DNA of 7,403 nt, taken from the NCBI GenBank assembly GCA_964567475.1, contig CAZMMV010000077.1, positions 1-7,403 on the forward strand, written 5' to 3'. A program made the translations under genes and the position numbers. The notes under the pieces are model-generated. The model ran no database searches, had not been told where the DNA came from, and was given only the letters and a program-made list of their open reading frames with translations. Below, piece by piece: positions 1-6,113 of this stretch. The DNA is from CAZMMV01 sp964567475 (GTDB lineage Bacteria > Bacillota > Clostridia > Tissierellales > Tissierellaceae). The stretch's first letter is position 1; each line of letters opens with the position of its first letter.

Positions 1-13
1 ATTAACTATTGGC

Positions 14-22
14 ATTATACCA
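14..22 (-). promoter_or_regulatory. Putative extended -10 promoter element for a gene beyond the left edge
   Basis: Read on the minus strand, this is TGG followed by TATAAT, a perfect sigma-A -10 hexamer with the TGn extension. No good -35 hexamer is found at 16 to 18 bases; the best nearby match, TGAACA, lies 20 bases away. Extended -10 promoters can work without a -35 box. The site lies 43 bases downstream of the stop of the Asp-box protein gene, so it would drive a gene outside the window. AT-rich DNA yields such matches by chance, so the call is tentative. Confidence 0.35.
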
Positions 23-64
23 CTATTTATCCACTCTTTTGTTCATTATATGATTTAAATTTAT

Positions 65-1576
65 TTATCTTTCTTTAATAAAGATCCATGTTTTTCCTTG
101 ATCTTCTGATTGATATAATGCTTGAGTTCCATTTTTATAATCTCCATCTTGCCCTTGGCCTACCAAAATCAAAATTTTTCCATCTTCTTCATAGGGCATT
201 CCTGGAAAATCAAAGGGTTCTTGTACTTGATCTTCTATTAAAGGAACTTCGATTGTTGGAAAAGAAATTTCTTCATAGGAAAGTCCTCCATCTCTTGTCC
301 GATAAAGTTCTGCTTGGATGCCCCCACTATGTGACAAAGCAATAAATCCAAGGGATTCATTAATGAAGGTTATACCAGCAGAAACTCCTGTATGGTTTAA
401 ATAAGGGTCCTTATTGATTGTTATCCAACTTTCTCCTCTGTCTTTAGTTTGAAGAAGAGCATAAAATCGACTTCCCAGAGCTGAATCTACAACAGAAAGT
501 TGATATCCAAGTTCTTCATTTATAAAAAAGGTTTCTTCTCCTTCCTTATAGTTATATCCTATTTTCCACTCATTGTTATCTTCTGTATCCACAGTAGGAC
601 TCTCATGACGCAAAGAATCTTCACTTTCATATATAAAACGAACTGGAGAATACAAATCTTCTTTCCCAGGGGTATATACAGATACCGTATATCCTAAGAT
701 TTCTCTTGTTGGATTATCTTTCTTCCATATACGCCCATCTTGATCTACATATTGAATTCCTTCTGTATTATATCCCCAGTTACGAATACCTGCATATATA
801 ATCCCAAATTGATCAGCATCCCATGAAGAAACAGTTTCTTCTAAAGGTAGCCACTTCATAATGTCTATAAAATGTTGCAGTTTTTTCTCTTCATTAAATT
901 CTGCTGCCACAAATCCATTTAAATATACGATTATTTTTTTAGATTTATTTGCATCGTAAGAAATAAGAAAACTTTCTGTTTGACCTTTTTCATCTTTGCC
1001 ATAAACATAAGTATCAAAGGAAGTTATTGTTCCATCCTTTGTGAATTTGAGTTTAAAATCAGAGGAAATATATAAATCTTCAGGCAACTTTATTTTACTT
1101 TCAATTTGATTAAGAATATCTTCTATATCATTTTCATAAATATTATTATGTACAAAGGAAATTTGTCGCTTGTTTTTTAAATCTTCAATAAGCCAAGACA
1201 GCTTTCCATTATTAGTAACAGCACTTCGATATATTTTCATACTGGTCATGAGGGTTGTTGTAAGCAAAGTGAAACAAGCAATAAAAAACCATAATTTGCT
1301 GAATGTAATCTTTTTATGCTTATTGGATATTCCTTCTGTAAATTCCAACCTTTTCTCACCTTCTTCTATTACTTTCGTCTTTTTAAATCTCTTATAATAA
1401 CACCACAAAAACCATAAAAACAAAAGAACCGTCAAACCAATGATAATTGGAGCTTTTCTCTTCACTCCACCATATTGACTAAGCGAATATAAATAAAAGC
1501 AAAGAATCCCATATGTGATTAGTACCAATGGATTAAGAATTTTGGCTAGAAATAAATAGTTTTTCTCTTTTTCCAA
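65..1576 (-). CDS. Membrane-anchored protein with C-terminal Asp-box (BNR-like) beta-propeller region
   Basis: 503 residues. The start is TTG, supported by an AGGAGG ribosome site at 1585-1590 with 8 bases spacing. Three hydrophobic segments lie at about residues 12-33, 43-61 and 94-112, separated by a Lys/Arg-rich loop (61-93). The remaining 390 or so residues are probably outside the membrane. The C-terminal half carries three Asp-boxes, TKDRGESW (377-384), TRDGGLSY (427-434) and SEDQGKTW (490-497), plus two similar strands, FINEELGY and FINESLGF (351 and 404). This spacing is typical of BNR/sialidase-like or Ycf48-like propeller blades. Three boxes are few for a closed propeller, and residues 120-350 may hold further divergent blades or another domain. 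I see no sialidase catalytic arginine set and do not call it an enzyme. A role in binding or envelope sensing is inference only. The gene follows the broken small membrane gene by 49 bases with no clear promoter between, so the two may share a transcript. Confidence 0.85.
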   Translation of the reverse strand: MEKEKNYLFLAKILNPLVLITYGILCFYLYSLSQYGGVKRKAPIIIGLTVLLFLWFLWCYYKRFKKTKVIEEGEKRLEFTEGISNKHKKITFSKLWFFIACFTLLTTTLMTSMKIYRSAVTNNGKLSWLIEDLKNKRQISFVHNNIYENDIEDILNQIESKIKLPEDLYISSDFKLKFTKDGTITSFDTYVYGKDEKGQTESFLISYDANKSKKIIVYLNGFVAAEFNEEKKLQHFIDIMKWLPLEETVSSWDADQFGIIYAGIRNWGYNTEGIQYVDQDGRIWKKDNPTREILGYTVSVYTPGKEDLYSPVRFIYESEDSLRHESPTVDTEDNNEWKIGYNYKEGEETFFINEELGYQLSVVDSALGSRFYALLQTKDRGESWITINKDPYLNHTGVSAGITFINESLGFIALSHSGGIQAELYRTRDGGLSYEEISFPTIEVPLIEDQVQEPFDFPGMPYEEDGKILILVGQGQDGDYKNGTQALYQSEDQGKTWIFIKER

Positions 1577-1625
1577 ATATTTTTCCTCCTTACTTGATTA
1601 AAAAAATACCTCTTTTTCTAACATC

Positions 1626-1849
1626 TTAAAATAAGTCAATTATAAAAATAATAGGAGCAAATACATATGCAAATGGCATTGCTATCTTACTTGTTGAAAT
1701 AAAATTTATAACCTTATTACCTTCAATCCATATACTCACTCTCTTACTGACATATGGAAATAAAACTGTAGCAATTACAAAATATATACTAATTAATATA
1801 TATGGGAATTTAAAAGGTTCTACCTTGAAATTTTTTTATAAGAACTCAT
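1626..1849 (-). pseudogene. Frameshifted two-helix small membrane protein
   Basis: An ATG at 1847-1849 opens a frame that stops after nine codons (MSSYKKISR). One extra base in the A7 run at 1831-1837 would join it to a frame open to the TAA at 1626-1628, giving about 74 residues. That frame reads like protein: a charged start, a hydrophobic segment (PYILISIYFVIATVLFPYV), a polar loop with SKRVSIWIEGNK, and a second hydrophobic segment ending FIIDLF. The ATG lies 5 bases after the stop of the upstream lipoprotein gene, which suggests coupled translation, although the ribosome site is weak. Explanations are a real pseudogene, a sequencing error in the A run, or slippage at it. I do not recognise the family. 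Confidence 0.55.
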
Positions 1850-1854
1850 ACCTA

Positions 1855-2283
1855 TTAATAACCAGTTACAAAACCATCAATAAGAAAAGAACTATTCTCC
1901 AATTTTTCTAACACTACATAAAAGGACGTTTCTGTATCTGGATATAATGCTGAAGTTTCTGCAGTTTCCATCTCAACATCAACAAGAATATTGTATTTAC
2001 CATTTTTTGAAACTACCGGGTCTTTTCCGATATTTATTGCTTTTGCCCAAATCATGCCAAATACATTATCATCATGAAAATATTCCTCAATACATGATTC
2101 TGTACAATATAATTTCATTGTTTCATAATCAGAGCTTTCAAAAGCAGAAAAAAATTGTTTTGTAATATCTGATTCCGATAGTTGCGATATATCAGAATCA
2201 ATTTCTGAATTATTACAAGCTGATACACTTACAATAACTGCTAATGAAATTAGTACAATTAACATTTTTTTAATATTTCTCAT
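1855..2283 (-). CDS. Small secreted lipoprotein, possibly NTF2-like
   Basis: 142 residues with a clean ATG and AAGGAGA at 2290-2296, 6 bases upstream. The N-terminus is a lipoprotein signal: basic MRNIKK, a hydrophobic stretch to about residue 20, then the lipobox VSAC with Cys23 as the predicted lipidated residue. A short acidic/serine linker follows, then a compact domain of about 110 residues with SDITKQFFSAFESSDYETMKLYC. A helix with a 'phase of small steps, then Y-E-x-M' pattern like this is common in NTF2-like or DUF4829-type lipoproteins of Bacillota. The ending, FLIDGFVTGY, fits the last strand of such a fold. The fold assignment is from memory of the pattern and has no catalytic motif behind it. 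The protein should sit on the outer face of the membrane. It is upstream of the broken two-helix gene and may share its transcript. Confidence 0.8.
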   Translation of the reverse strand: MRNIKKMLIVLISLAVIVSVSACNNSEIDSDISQLSESDITKQFFSAFESSDYETMKLYCTESCIEEYFHDDNVFGMIWAKAINIGKDPVVSKNGKYNILVDVEMETAETSALYPDTETSFYVVLEKLENSSFLIDGFVTGY

Positions 2284-2491
2284 TTCTACTCTCCTTTTTT
2301 ATTCTTTTAAAGTTTTACTAGATTCTTATTCTGACATACTAGGAATTTGTAAAACCAGGTCTCATAACCATACCGTAAATAATATTAAATTTGTCATAAT
2401 ATTCACTACAATAATTTAAAATTAATATTTATATTATACTAACCATAAATAACATTTAGGTTCGTATAATATAAATAGTGCGCTTCTTTAA

Positions 2492-2626
2492 TTATAATGT
2501 ATTTTCATCTTTTAATTCCTTTAGTGCCTTCTTCACAGCTATTTTAATTACAAAATACAGGATTATTGCTGGTACCCCTAAATATAAGGGCAATAAAATA
2601 AAAAGTGAAGGTAAAATATTAATCAT
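2492..2626 (-). CDS. Small single-helix membrane protein (44 residues)
   Basis: ATG at 2624-2626 with a ribosome site AGGAGT at 2635-2640 and 8 bases spacing; TAA at 2492-2494. The protein begins MINILPSLFILLPLYLG, continues through a second hydrophobic part (PAIILYFVIKIAV) and ends in a charged tail, KKALKELKDENTL. It is one long or two very short membrane segments with a cytoplasmic amphipathic tail, a common layout for small membrane proteins in Bacillota. No family is recognised. The good ribosome site, sensible topology and position between two other small envelope genes support it as real. It starts 53 bases after the stop of the 85-residue membrane protein. Confidence 0.65.
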   Translation of the reverse strand: MINILPSLFILLPLYLGVPAIILYFVIKIAVKKALKELKDENTL

Positions 2627-2679
2627 ATGAATCCACTCCTTTAGTTTAAATTAAATTCATCCAATTCTACCGTTACATC

Positions 2680-2937
2680 TTAATTATTTCTACTAAGTTT
2701 ATTGAATAATGACTTACACGTATAGATAATTGACAGTATTATACCTGTACAATTTACTAAAAGTAAAATCATAAATGTAATGTCTGCAAATGTACTTAAA
2801 GTATTCTTATTTGTATATCTATCCCATCCGGTATACCAATGTGGAGCTGTTTCTGCGAAAACATAGAAAAACAAGAATGTAGCAACAAAAGATATAATTG
2901 TAAATAAATATACCTTTTTTATACTAATTTTTTTCAT
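2680..2937 (-). CDS. Small two-helix membrane protein, unknown function
   Basis: 85 residues. ATG start with a near-perfect ribosome site AAGGAGG at 2946-2952, 8 bases upstream. A basic N-terminus (MKKISIKK) leads into a first membrane segment at about residues 9-27. A polar, aromatic-rich loop of about 22 residues, including PHWYTGWDRY, is probably extracytoplasmic by the positive-inside rule. A second membrane segment follows at about 50-72, then a basic tail (CKSLFNKLSRNN). The loop has three Trp/Tyr pairs close together but no motif that I recognise. A promoter candidate with an extended -10 lies 68 bases upstream of the ATG. This could be the first gene of a unit with the 44-residue protein and the lipoprotein. 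Confidence 0.75.
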   Translation of the reverse strand: MKKISIKKVYLFTIISFVATFLFFYVFAETAPHWYTGWDRYTNKNTLSTFADITFMILLLVNCTGIILSIIYTCKSLFNKLSRNN

Positions 2938-3046
2938 TATTAAAACCTCCTTGTTATATGAGTTGTGACATAGTTTTCTACTAAGATGTCGTTACTTTAT
3001 TATCAGTATATCACTATTTAACTATTTTTTAAATTATATTCATCTT
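2938..3046 (-). other. Part of a 314-base gap between the two-helix protein and the ABC operon
   Basis: The stretch 2938-3251 holds no full gene. From right to left it contains the ABC operon terminator (3150-3195), a short coding-like remnant (3047-3133), and then AT-rich DNA with a promoter candidate (3005-3033) and the ribosome site of the two-helix protein. I see no RNA gene, tandem repeat or riboswitch-like structure in it. Confidence 0.6.
3005..3033 (-). promoter_or_regulatory. Putative sigma-A promoter for the two-helix protein
   Basis: On the minus strand, TTTAAA (3028-3033, 4 of 6 matches to the -35 consensus) is followed after 17 bases by TATACT (3005-3010, 5 of 6). TGA sits directly before the -10 hexamer, giving a TGn extension. 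Transcription would start near 2998, about 60 bases before the ATG of the 85-residue protein. Confidence 0.5.
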
Positions 3047-3133
3047 TTACTCTTTTCCACTACCCTTTTTCAGTCTACTCTTGCATTTATCCATGGTGAA
3101 CTGCTCCCAATTGAAATAGGCAGGGTTCTTTTC
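3047..3133 (-). pseudogene. Coding-like remnant, possibly the tail of a mobile-element protein
   Basis: Between a TAG (3134-3136) and a TAA (3047-3049), a 28-codon frame reads EKNPAYFNWEQFTMDKC, then KSRLKKGSGKE. Base composition is less AT-rich than its surroundings, the codons look used, and the ending is basic, as at the C-terminus of a DNA-binding or transposase protein. There is no ribosome site for the full frame; an internal ATG would give only 15 residues. It sits just after the terminator of the ABC operon. The call as a decayed mobile-element end is inference from appearance only, and no terminal repeats or target duplication were found. Confidence 0.3.
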
Positions 3134-3149
3134 CTAGTTCCCTAAGACT

Positions 3150-3195
3150 AAAAAATTGCACATCCACCTGTAAAATTTAGCCTTAGGATGTGCAA
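3150..3195 (-). terminator. Rho-independent terminator of the ABC transporter operon
   Basis: A perfect 10-bp stem, TTGCACATCC with GGATGTGCAA (3186-3195 and 3156-3165), encloses a 20-base loop. On the minus strand it is followed at once by six T (3155 down to 3150). It begins 57 bases after the stop codon of the ATPase gene, the last gene of the operon. The plus strand lacks a T run after the stem, so the terminator acts on leftward transcripts. The loop is longer than usual. Confidence 0.8.
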
Positions 3196-3251
3196 AATCA
3201 TATATTATTATCCATTTTTTTGACATTTTATCCCCTTGATTATTAATAGGA

Positions 3252-3935
3252 TTAAGGAAGGACTCCACTAAGATTTTTTCTCTCTATCTCAGTTATAGTT
3301 TGTTCCTTTAATACAATAACCCTATCTGCAATCTCTTCAACAAACTTATCATCATGAGTTACTATTATTATACTCATGCCTTGTGCAGCTAGTCTTCTTA
3401 TTATAATACTAATTTGTTTTGTAGTTTCATAGTCTAGTGCTGAAGTTGGTTCATCAAAACATAAAACAGAAGGATTCAACATACAAGCCCTTGCAATTGC
3501 TACTCTTTGTTTTTGCCCTCCTGATAGTTGATATGGGTACATATCTTCTTTTCCATTTATCTCAAGTATATCAATAAGTTCTCCTGCTCTTTCCTCTATT
3601 TCTTCATTACTCATCTTCTTTAAATAATCTGGTGCAATCCTTAAGTTCTCCATAACTGAAAGGTGAGGAAAGAGATTATATCCCTGAAATACAAGACCTA
3701 TCTCTTGCCCTACCCTACTATTATCTTTTTCTTTACTTATATCCAGTCCATTTATTAAGATACTACCTGAATCTATAGTCTCAAGATTGTTCATACATCT
3801 TAAAAGAGTAGTCTTCCCTTCTCCAGACTTGCCTTTTATGCATAGTATTTCCTTAGCTTCTACCCTAAAAAATACATCTTCAAATACTTTTACATCTCCA
3901 AATGATTTACTTATATTTTTTACTATTAAGCTCAT
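3252..3935 (-). CDS. Amino acid ABC transporter ATP-binding protein (GlnQ/HisP type)
   Basis: 227 residues, slightly shorter than the usual 240 or so. This is the cytoplasmic ATPase that drives uptake by the permease encoded just upstream. In order: Walker A GKSGEGKTT (35-43), Q-loop VFQGYNLFPH (Q84), signature LSGGQ (137-141) followed by KQRVAIARA, Walker B VLCFDEP (157-163) with catalytic E162, D-loop SALD (165-168) and H-loop THDD (H194). The FQGYNLFPHLSV stretch and the overall size are typical of the polar amino acid uptake family. All catalytic residues are present. The ATG has AGGAG at 3942-3946 with 6 bases spacing, and the gap to the permease stop is 12 bases, so the genes are co-transcribed and probably coupled. 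The substrate cannot be told from this subunit. Confidence 0.95.
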   Translation of the reverse strand: MSLIVKNISKSFGDVKVFEDVFFRVEAKEILCIKGKSGEGKTTLLRCMNNLETIDSGSILINGLDISKEKDNSRVGQEIGLVFQGYNLFPHLSVMENLRIAPDYLKKMSNEEIEERAGELIDILEINGKEDMYPYQLSGGQKQRVAIARACMLNPSVLCFDEPTSALDYETTKQISIIIRRLAAQGMSIIIVTHDDKFVEEIADRVIVLKEQTITEIERKNLSGVLP

Positions 3936-3947
3936 AACTAACTCCTT

Positions 3948-4598
3948 TTATCTATAATAATTATAGCGTTTTTCTATATTTGAGAGTAGCTTTGTCAAAA
4001 CAGCTACAATAGCTAAATATACTAAAGCTATTAATACATATGGACTAAATGCAGAATAAACATTTGAAACAGATTTAGCAGCCTTTAATATATCACTCGC
4101 TCCTAAAATATACACTAGAGAAGTATCTTTCACTAATGTTATAACCTCATTTCCTATAGCTGGTAATATGTTTTTTATTACTTGAGGAAGTATTACCTTA
4201 ATAAATGTAAAAACTTTACTCATTCCTAAAACCTTTGCAGCCTCATATTGACCCAGGTCAATGGAATTTATACCCCCTCTAAAAATCTCAGCAAAATACG
4301 CAGTATAATTTAAAATAAATGCAATGTAAATTGCTTGAAATCTACTAAAAGCATGTCCTACAACTGGTACAAAGTGAAAACCAAAAAATATAAACATCAG
4401 CTGTAGTAAAAGTGGTGTCCCTCTCATAATGTATATATAAATAGCTACAATACCAGAAATAATCCTATTATCGGATTTTCTTAATAAAGCTACTATAATA
4501 CCCAAGGGTATAGAGAAGACTACGGTTACTAGAAAAACTCCTAGTGTCACCTTTAATCCTTCAATTGTCATTAAAATTAGCATATTTAACATTTCCAT
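3948..4598 (-). CDS. Polar amino acid ABC transporter permease (HisM/GlnP family)
   Basis: 216 residues, the normal length for this family. It forms the membrane channel; as the only permease in the operon it probably works as a homodimer. Hydrophobic segments lie at about 8-38, 46-77, 87-103 and 186-204, with further helices between. The family signature RGTPLLLQL is at 59-67. The EAA loop, which contacts the ATPase, spans about 104-150: EIFRGGINSID, then QYEAAKVLGMS (117-127) and ILPQ (136-139), ending near EVITLVKDTSL. AAGGAAG at 4604-4610 lies 5 bases from the first ATG; a second ATG two codons later has 11 bases spacing, so the exact start could be either. It begins 19 bases after the binding-protein stop, with no terminator between. 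Confidence 0.95.
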   Translation of the reverse strand: MEMLNMLILMTIEGLKVTLGVFLVTVVFSIPLGIIVALLRKSDNRIISGIVAIYIYIMRGTPLLLQLMFIFFGFHFVPVVGHAFSRFQAIYIAFILNYTAYFAEIFRGGINSIDLGQYEAAKVLGMSKVFTFIKVILPQVIKNILPAIGNEVITLVKDTSLVYILGASDILKAAKSVSNVYSAFSPYVLIALVYLAIVAVLTKLLSNIEKRYNYYR

Positions 4599-4617
4599 AA
4601 TAACTTCCTTTTATTTA

Positions 4618-5409
4618 TTATTTTGCAAACCATTTACCATAAATCTCATCATATCTTCCATCATCTTTCATTGCATCAAAAGCAGCGTTAATTTCTTTTA
4701 ATAGTTCTTCATCATCTTTTCTAAGACCTATGGCGAAATCTTCTGGTCCTAAATCTTCATCAAGAACATTGTATGCTTCGGCACCTTTATTAGCCATATA
4801 GTATCTTGCAAGAACTTCATCTGCAATTATTGCATCTGATCTACCTGATTCTAGGTCATTAAATACCTCATTAAAAGTAGTATATTCTATTGCCTTACCA
4901 TCTTTAAAAGATTCAATTAAACCTGCTTGAGATCTTGCTGCATCTAGGGAACTTGATTCAGCTTGTGTGGCAACTGTTTTTCCCTCCAAGTCACTTATTT
5001 TCATAATATCAGAATCTGATAGTGTTATAATTATTTGAGCATTTACTAGATATGGATCTGAAAAGTTAACTTTTTTTTCTCTCTCTTCTGTTATTGAATA
5101 TCCATTCCAGATTAAATCTATATTTCCTGCATGAAGTTCAGCTTCTTTCATTGACCAGTCGATTGGTTGAAAAGAAATATCCCATCCACATCTCTTTGCT
5201 ATCTCTGTTGCCAGATCAATATCAAAACCAACTAATTCTCCCTTTTCATTTCTAAATCCCATAGGTGCAAATGTATCATCTAATCCCATTACTATTGGTT
5301 TAAGATTTTCTCCATCTGCTGGTGCATCATTTGAACAAGCTACCATTAATATTGCCAACATTGATATAACTACTAATAATAAAGTACCTCTTCTTTTAAA
5401 ATTAAACAT
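4618..5409 (-). CDS. Amino acid ABC transporter substrate-binding lipoprotein
   Basis: 263 residues. This is the extracytoplasmic solute receptor of the transporter. A basic N-terminus (MFNFKRRG) and hydrophobic core end in the lipobox LMVAC, with Cys25 as the predicted lipidated residue. The mature part is a type-3 periplasmic-binding fold (SBP_bac_3): DDTFAPMGF (44-52), GELVGFDIDLATEIAK (57-72), then ITEEREKKVNFSDPY (106-120). In this family the Arg of that last motif (R110) holds the ligand carboxylate, and the acidic residue in IIADE (about D197) usually holds the amino group. Residues 148-154, TQAESSS, replace the more usual TGTT-like stretch. The ligand is probably a polar amino acid but cannot be named. 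AAGGAGA at 5417-5423 lies 7 bases from the ATG. It is the first gene of the operon, behind a strong promoter candidate. Confidence 0.93.
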   Translation of the reverse strand: MFNFKRRGTLLLVVISMLAILMVACSNDAPADGENLKPIVMGLDDTFAPMGFRNEKGELVGFDIDLATEIAKRCGWDISFQPIDWSMKEAELHAGNIDLIWNGYSITEEREKKVNFSDPYLVNAQIIITLSDSDIMKISDLEGKTVATQAESSSLDAARSQAGLIESFKDGKAIEYTTFNEVFNDLESGRSDAIIADEVLARYYMANKGAEAYNVLDEDLGPEDFAIGLRKDDEELLKEINAAFDAMKDDGRYDEIYGKWFAK

Positions 5410-5449
5410 TTTCTATTCTCCTTTTTTTCTATTTTTGTCAATTGCTTTA

Positions 5450-5481
5450 TTTAGTCACCGCGTTATCATACTAAACTGATA
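5450..5481 (-). promoter_or_regulatory. Two overlapping dyads at the start of the ABC operon transcript
   Basis: Just downstream of the promoter, TATCA (5464-5468) pairs with TGATA (5477-5481) across 8 bases, and TTTAGT (5450-5455) pairs with ACTAAA (5470-5475) across 14 bases. The first begins about at the predicted transcription start, where a repressor operator would sit. The second could form a small leader hairpin. The arms are short, so chance is not excluded, and the leader (about 70 bases) is too short for a T-box or a known amino-acid riboswitch. Confidence 0.3.
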
Positions 5482-5487
5482 CTTTAT

Positions 5488-5516
5488 AGAATACCATAGA
5501 TATATTTTTTTGTAAA
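5488..5516 (-). promoter_or_regulatory. Sigma-A promoter of the amino acid ABC operon
   Basis: On the minus strand, TTTACA (5511-5516, 5 of 6 to the -35 consensus) is followed after exactly 17 bases by TATTCT (5488-5493, 4 of 6 to TATAAT), preceded by TGG, an extended -10. A start near 5481 gives a leader of about 70 bases. The spacer holds an A6 tract. The element lies between the terminator of the upstream gene and the operon, which supports the call. Confidence 0.7.
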
Positions 5517-5627
5517 GCTCTAAAATAAAAAAGTTAAATAATATATCTATCTTATATTAAATCTGTAATATCATTTTTCTTTGATATGACAATAATGCAA
5601 TATCTTCTTCCTTTTATCTCTAGGCAC

Positions 5628-5656
5628 AAAAAAACTCCTTGAATTCAAGGAGTTTT
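5628..5656 (-). terminator. Rho-independent terminator after the L7/L12-like gene
   Basis: A 26-base perfect palindrome (5631-5656), with AAAACTCCTTGAA and its complement meeting at a central GAATTC, is followed on the minus strand by a T7 run (5634 to 5628). It lies 15 bases after the stop codon of the L7/L12-like gene. On the plus strand the stem is also followed by a short T stretch, so it might act in both directions, though no plus-strand gene ends here. Confidence 0.85.
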
Positions 5657-5671
5657 CTTATATGATTTTCA

Positions 5672-5947
5672 CTAAAGGATCTTTTTTTCTAAATTATCAA
5701 CATATTCTTTAGCTTCCTTAATCCCCATTCCTGTTTCTTCTCTAAGCCTTTTTATGGCTGGTATCTTTTTATCATTTAATATAAGTTCTTTTAATTCTTT
5801 ATCTATATTTATCTCTTCTATACCTAAATGCTCCATTATTCTATTTAATTTTTTATCCATATAACTTATCTTAAACTCTGAAGAACTAGGAGAAGTAACT
5901 AATATCCCTAGTATCATTAATAATAATGCAATAATGCATATTTCCAT
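5672..5947 (-). CDS. Membrane-anchored protein with ribosomal L7/L12 C-terminal-like domain
   Basis: 91 residues. The ATG has AAGGAGA at 5954-5960 with 6 bases spacing. The N-terminus is one membrane segment (about residues 3-18, CIIALLLMILGILV) without a lipobox. A linker with charged residues follows to about 45. The last 40 or so residues match the helix-turn-helix part of the L7/L12 C-terminal domain: KKIPAIKRLREETGMGIKEAKEYVDNLEK (60-88) parallels the KKIxVIKxVRExTGLGLKEAKDLVE pattern known from bulky ribosomal stalk proteins. The protein is not a ribosomal protein: it has no stalk dimerisation domain and is tethered to the membrane. Similar short anchored proteins are known in Bacillota without an assigned role. 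A tie to ribosomes or translation factors is inference. It has its own terminator; the promoter is not clear. Confidence 0.8.
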   Translation of the reverse strand: MEICIIALLLMILGILVTSPSSSEFKISYMDKKLNRIMEHLGIEEINIDKELKELILNDKKIPAIKRLREETGMGIKEAKEYVDNLEKKIL

Positions 5948-6024
5948 ATCAAATCTCCTTACTATTTTTATTTATTAAATCTAAGTTTTACTTAATCAGC
6001 ATTGTATCAAACTCATTATATTCG

Positions 6025-6058
6025 ATTTATATGATATAAATTTCTTATACAAGTATAA
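6025..6058. repeat. Two short AT-rich palindromes upstream of the L7/L12-like gene
   Basis: ATTTATA-TGA-TATAAAT (6025-6041) and TTATAC-AA-GTATAA (6045-6058) follow one another in the 166-base gap upstream of the L7/L12-like gene. They could be operator half-sites or DNA bending elements, but AT-rich DNA gives such dyads by chance. No convincing -35/-10 pair was found in this gap; a TATAAT at 6015-6020 on the minus strand lacks a -35 partner. Confidence 0.3.
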
Positions 6059-6064
6059 ACTTCA

Positions 6065-6103
6065 TTATATTGATGTATCAGTAAATCATTTTCATCAATA
6101 TAA
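6065..6103. repeat. 11-bp perfect inverted repeat downstream of the basic-tail protein
   Basis: TTATATTGATG (6065-6075) and CATCAATATAA (6093-6103) form a perfect 11-bp stem around 17 bases. It starts 10 bases after the stop codon of the basic-tail protein, where a terminator would be expected on the minus strand, but no T run follows on either strand and the stem is AT-rich. It could be a transcript 3' end structure or a protein-binding dyad. Confidence 0.5.
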
Positions 6104-6113
6104 CACTTCCATT

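Noticed and set aside
88..697. Plus-strand open frames opposite the Asp-box protein
   Set aside because: They lie fully inside a well-supported minus-strand gene with a ribosome site and domain pattern, and have no ribosome sites or recognisable content of their own.
1170..1397. Plus-strand 75-codon frame
   Set aside because: It is antisense to the membrane segments of the 503-residue protein; its hydrophobic look comes from the complementary codons.
1947..2165. Plus-strand 72-codon frame opposite the lipoprotein
   Set aside because: The minus-strand gene has a lipobox and ribosome site; this frame has neither a start signal nor any protein-like pattern.
3047..3195. Intact insertion sequence next to the ABC operon
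   Set aside because: The 10-bp stem there has a T run in the right place for a terminator, the coding-like remnant is only 28 codons, and no matching terminal repeats or target duplication are visible.
5410..5480. T-box or riboswitch in the leader of the ABC operon
   Set aside because: The leader is only about 70 bases and lacks the T-box sequence, any long conserved stem set and a following terminator.
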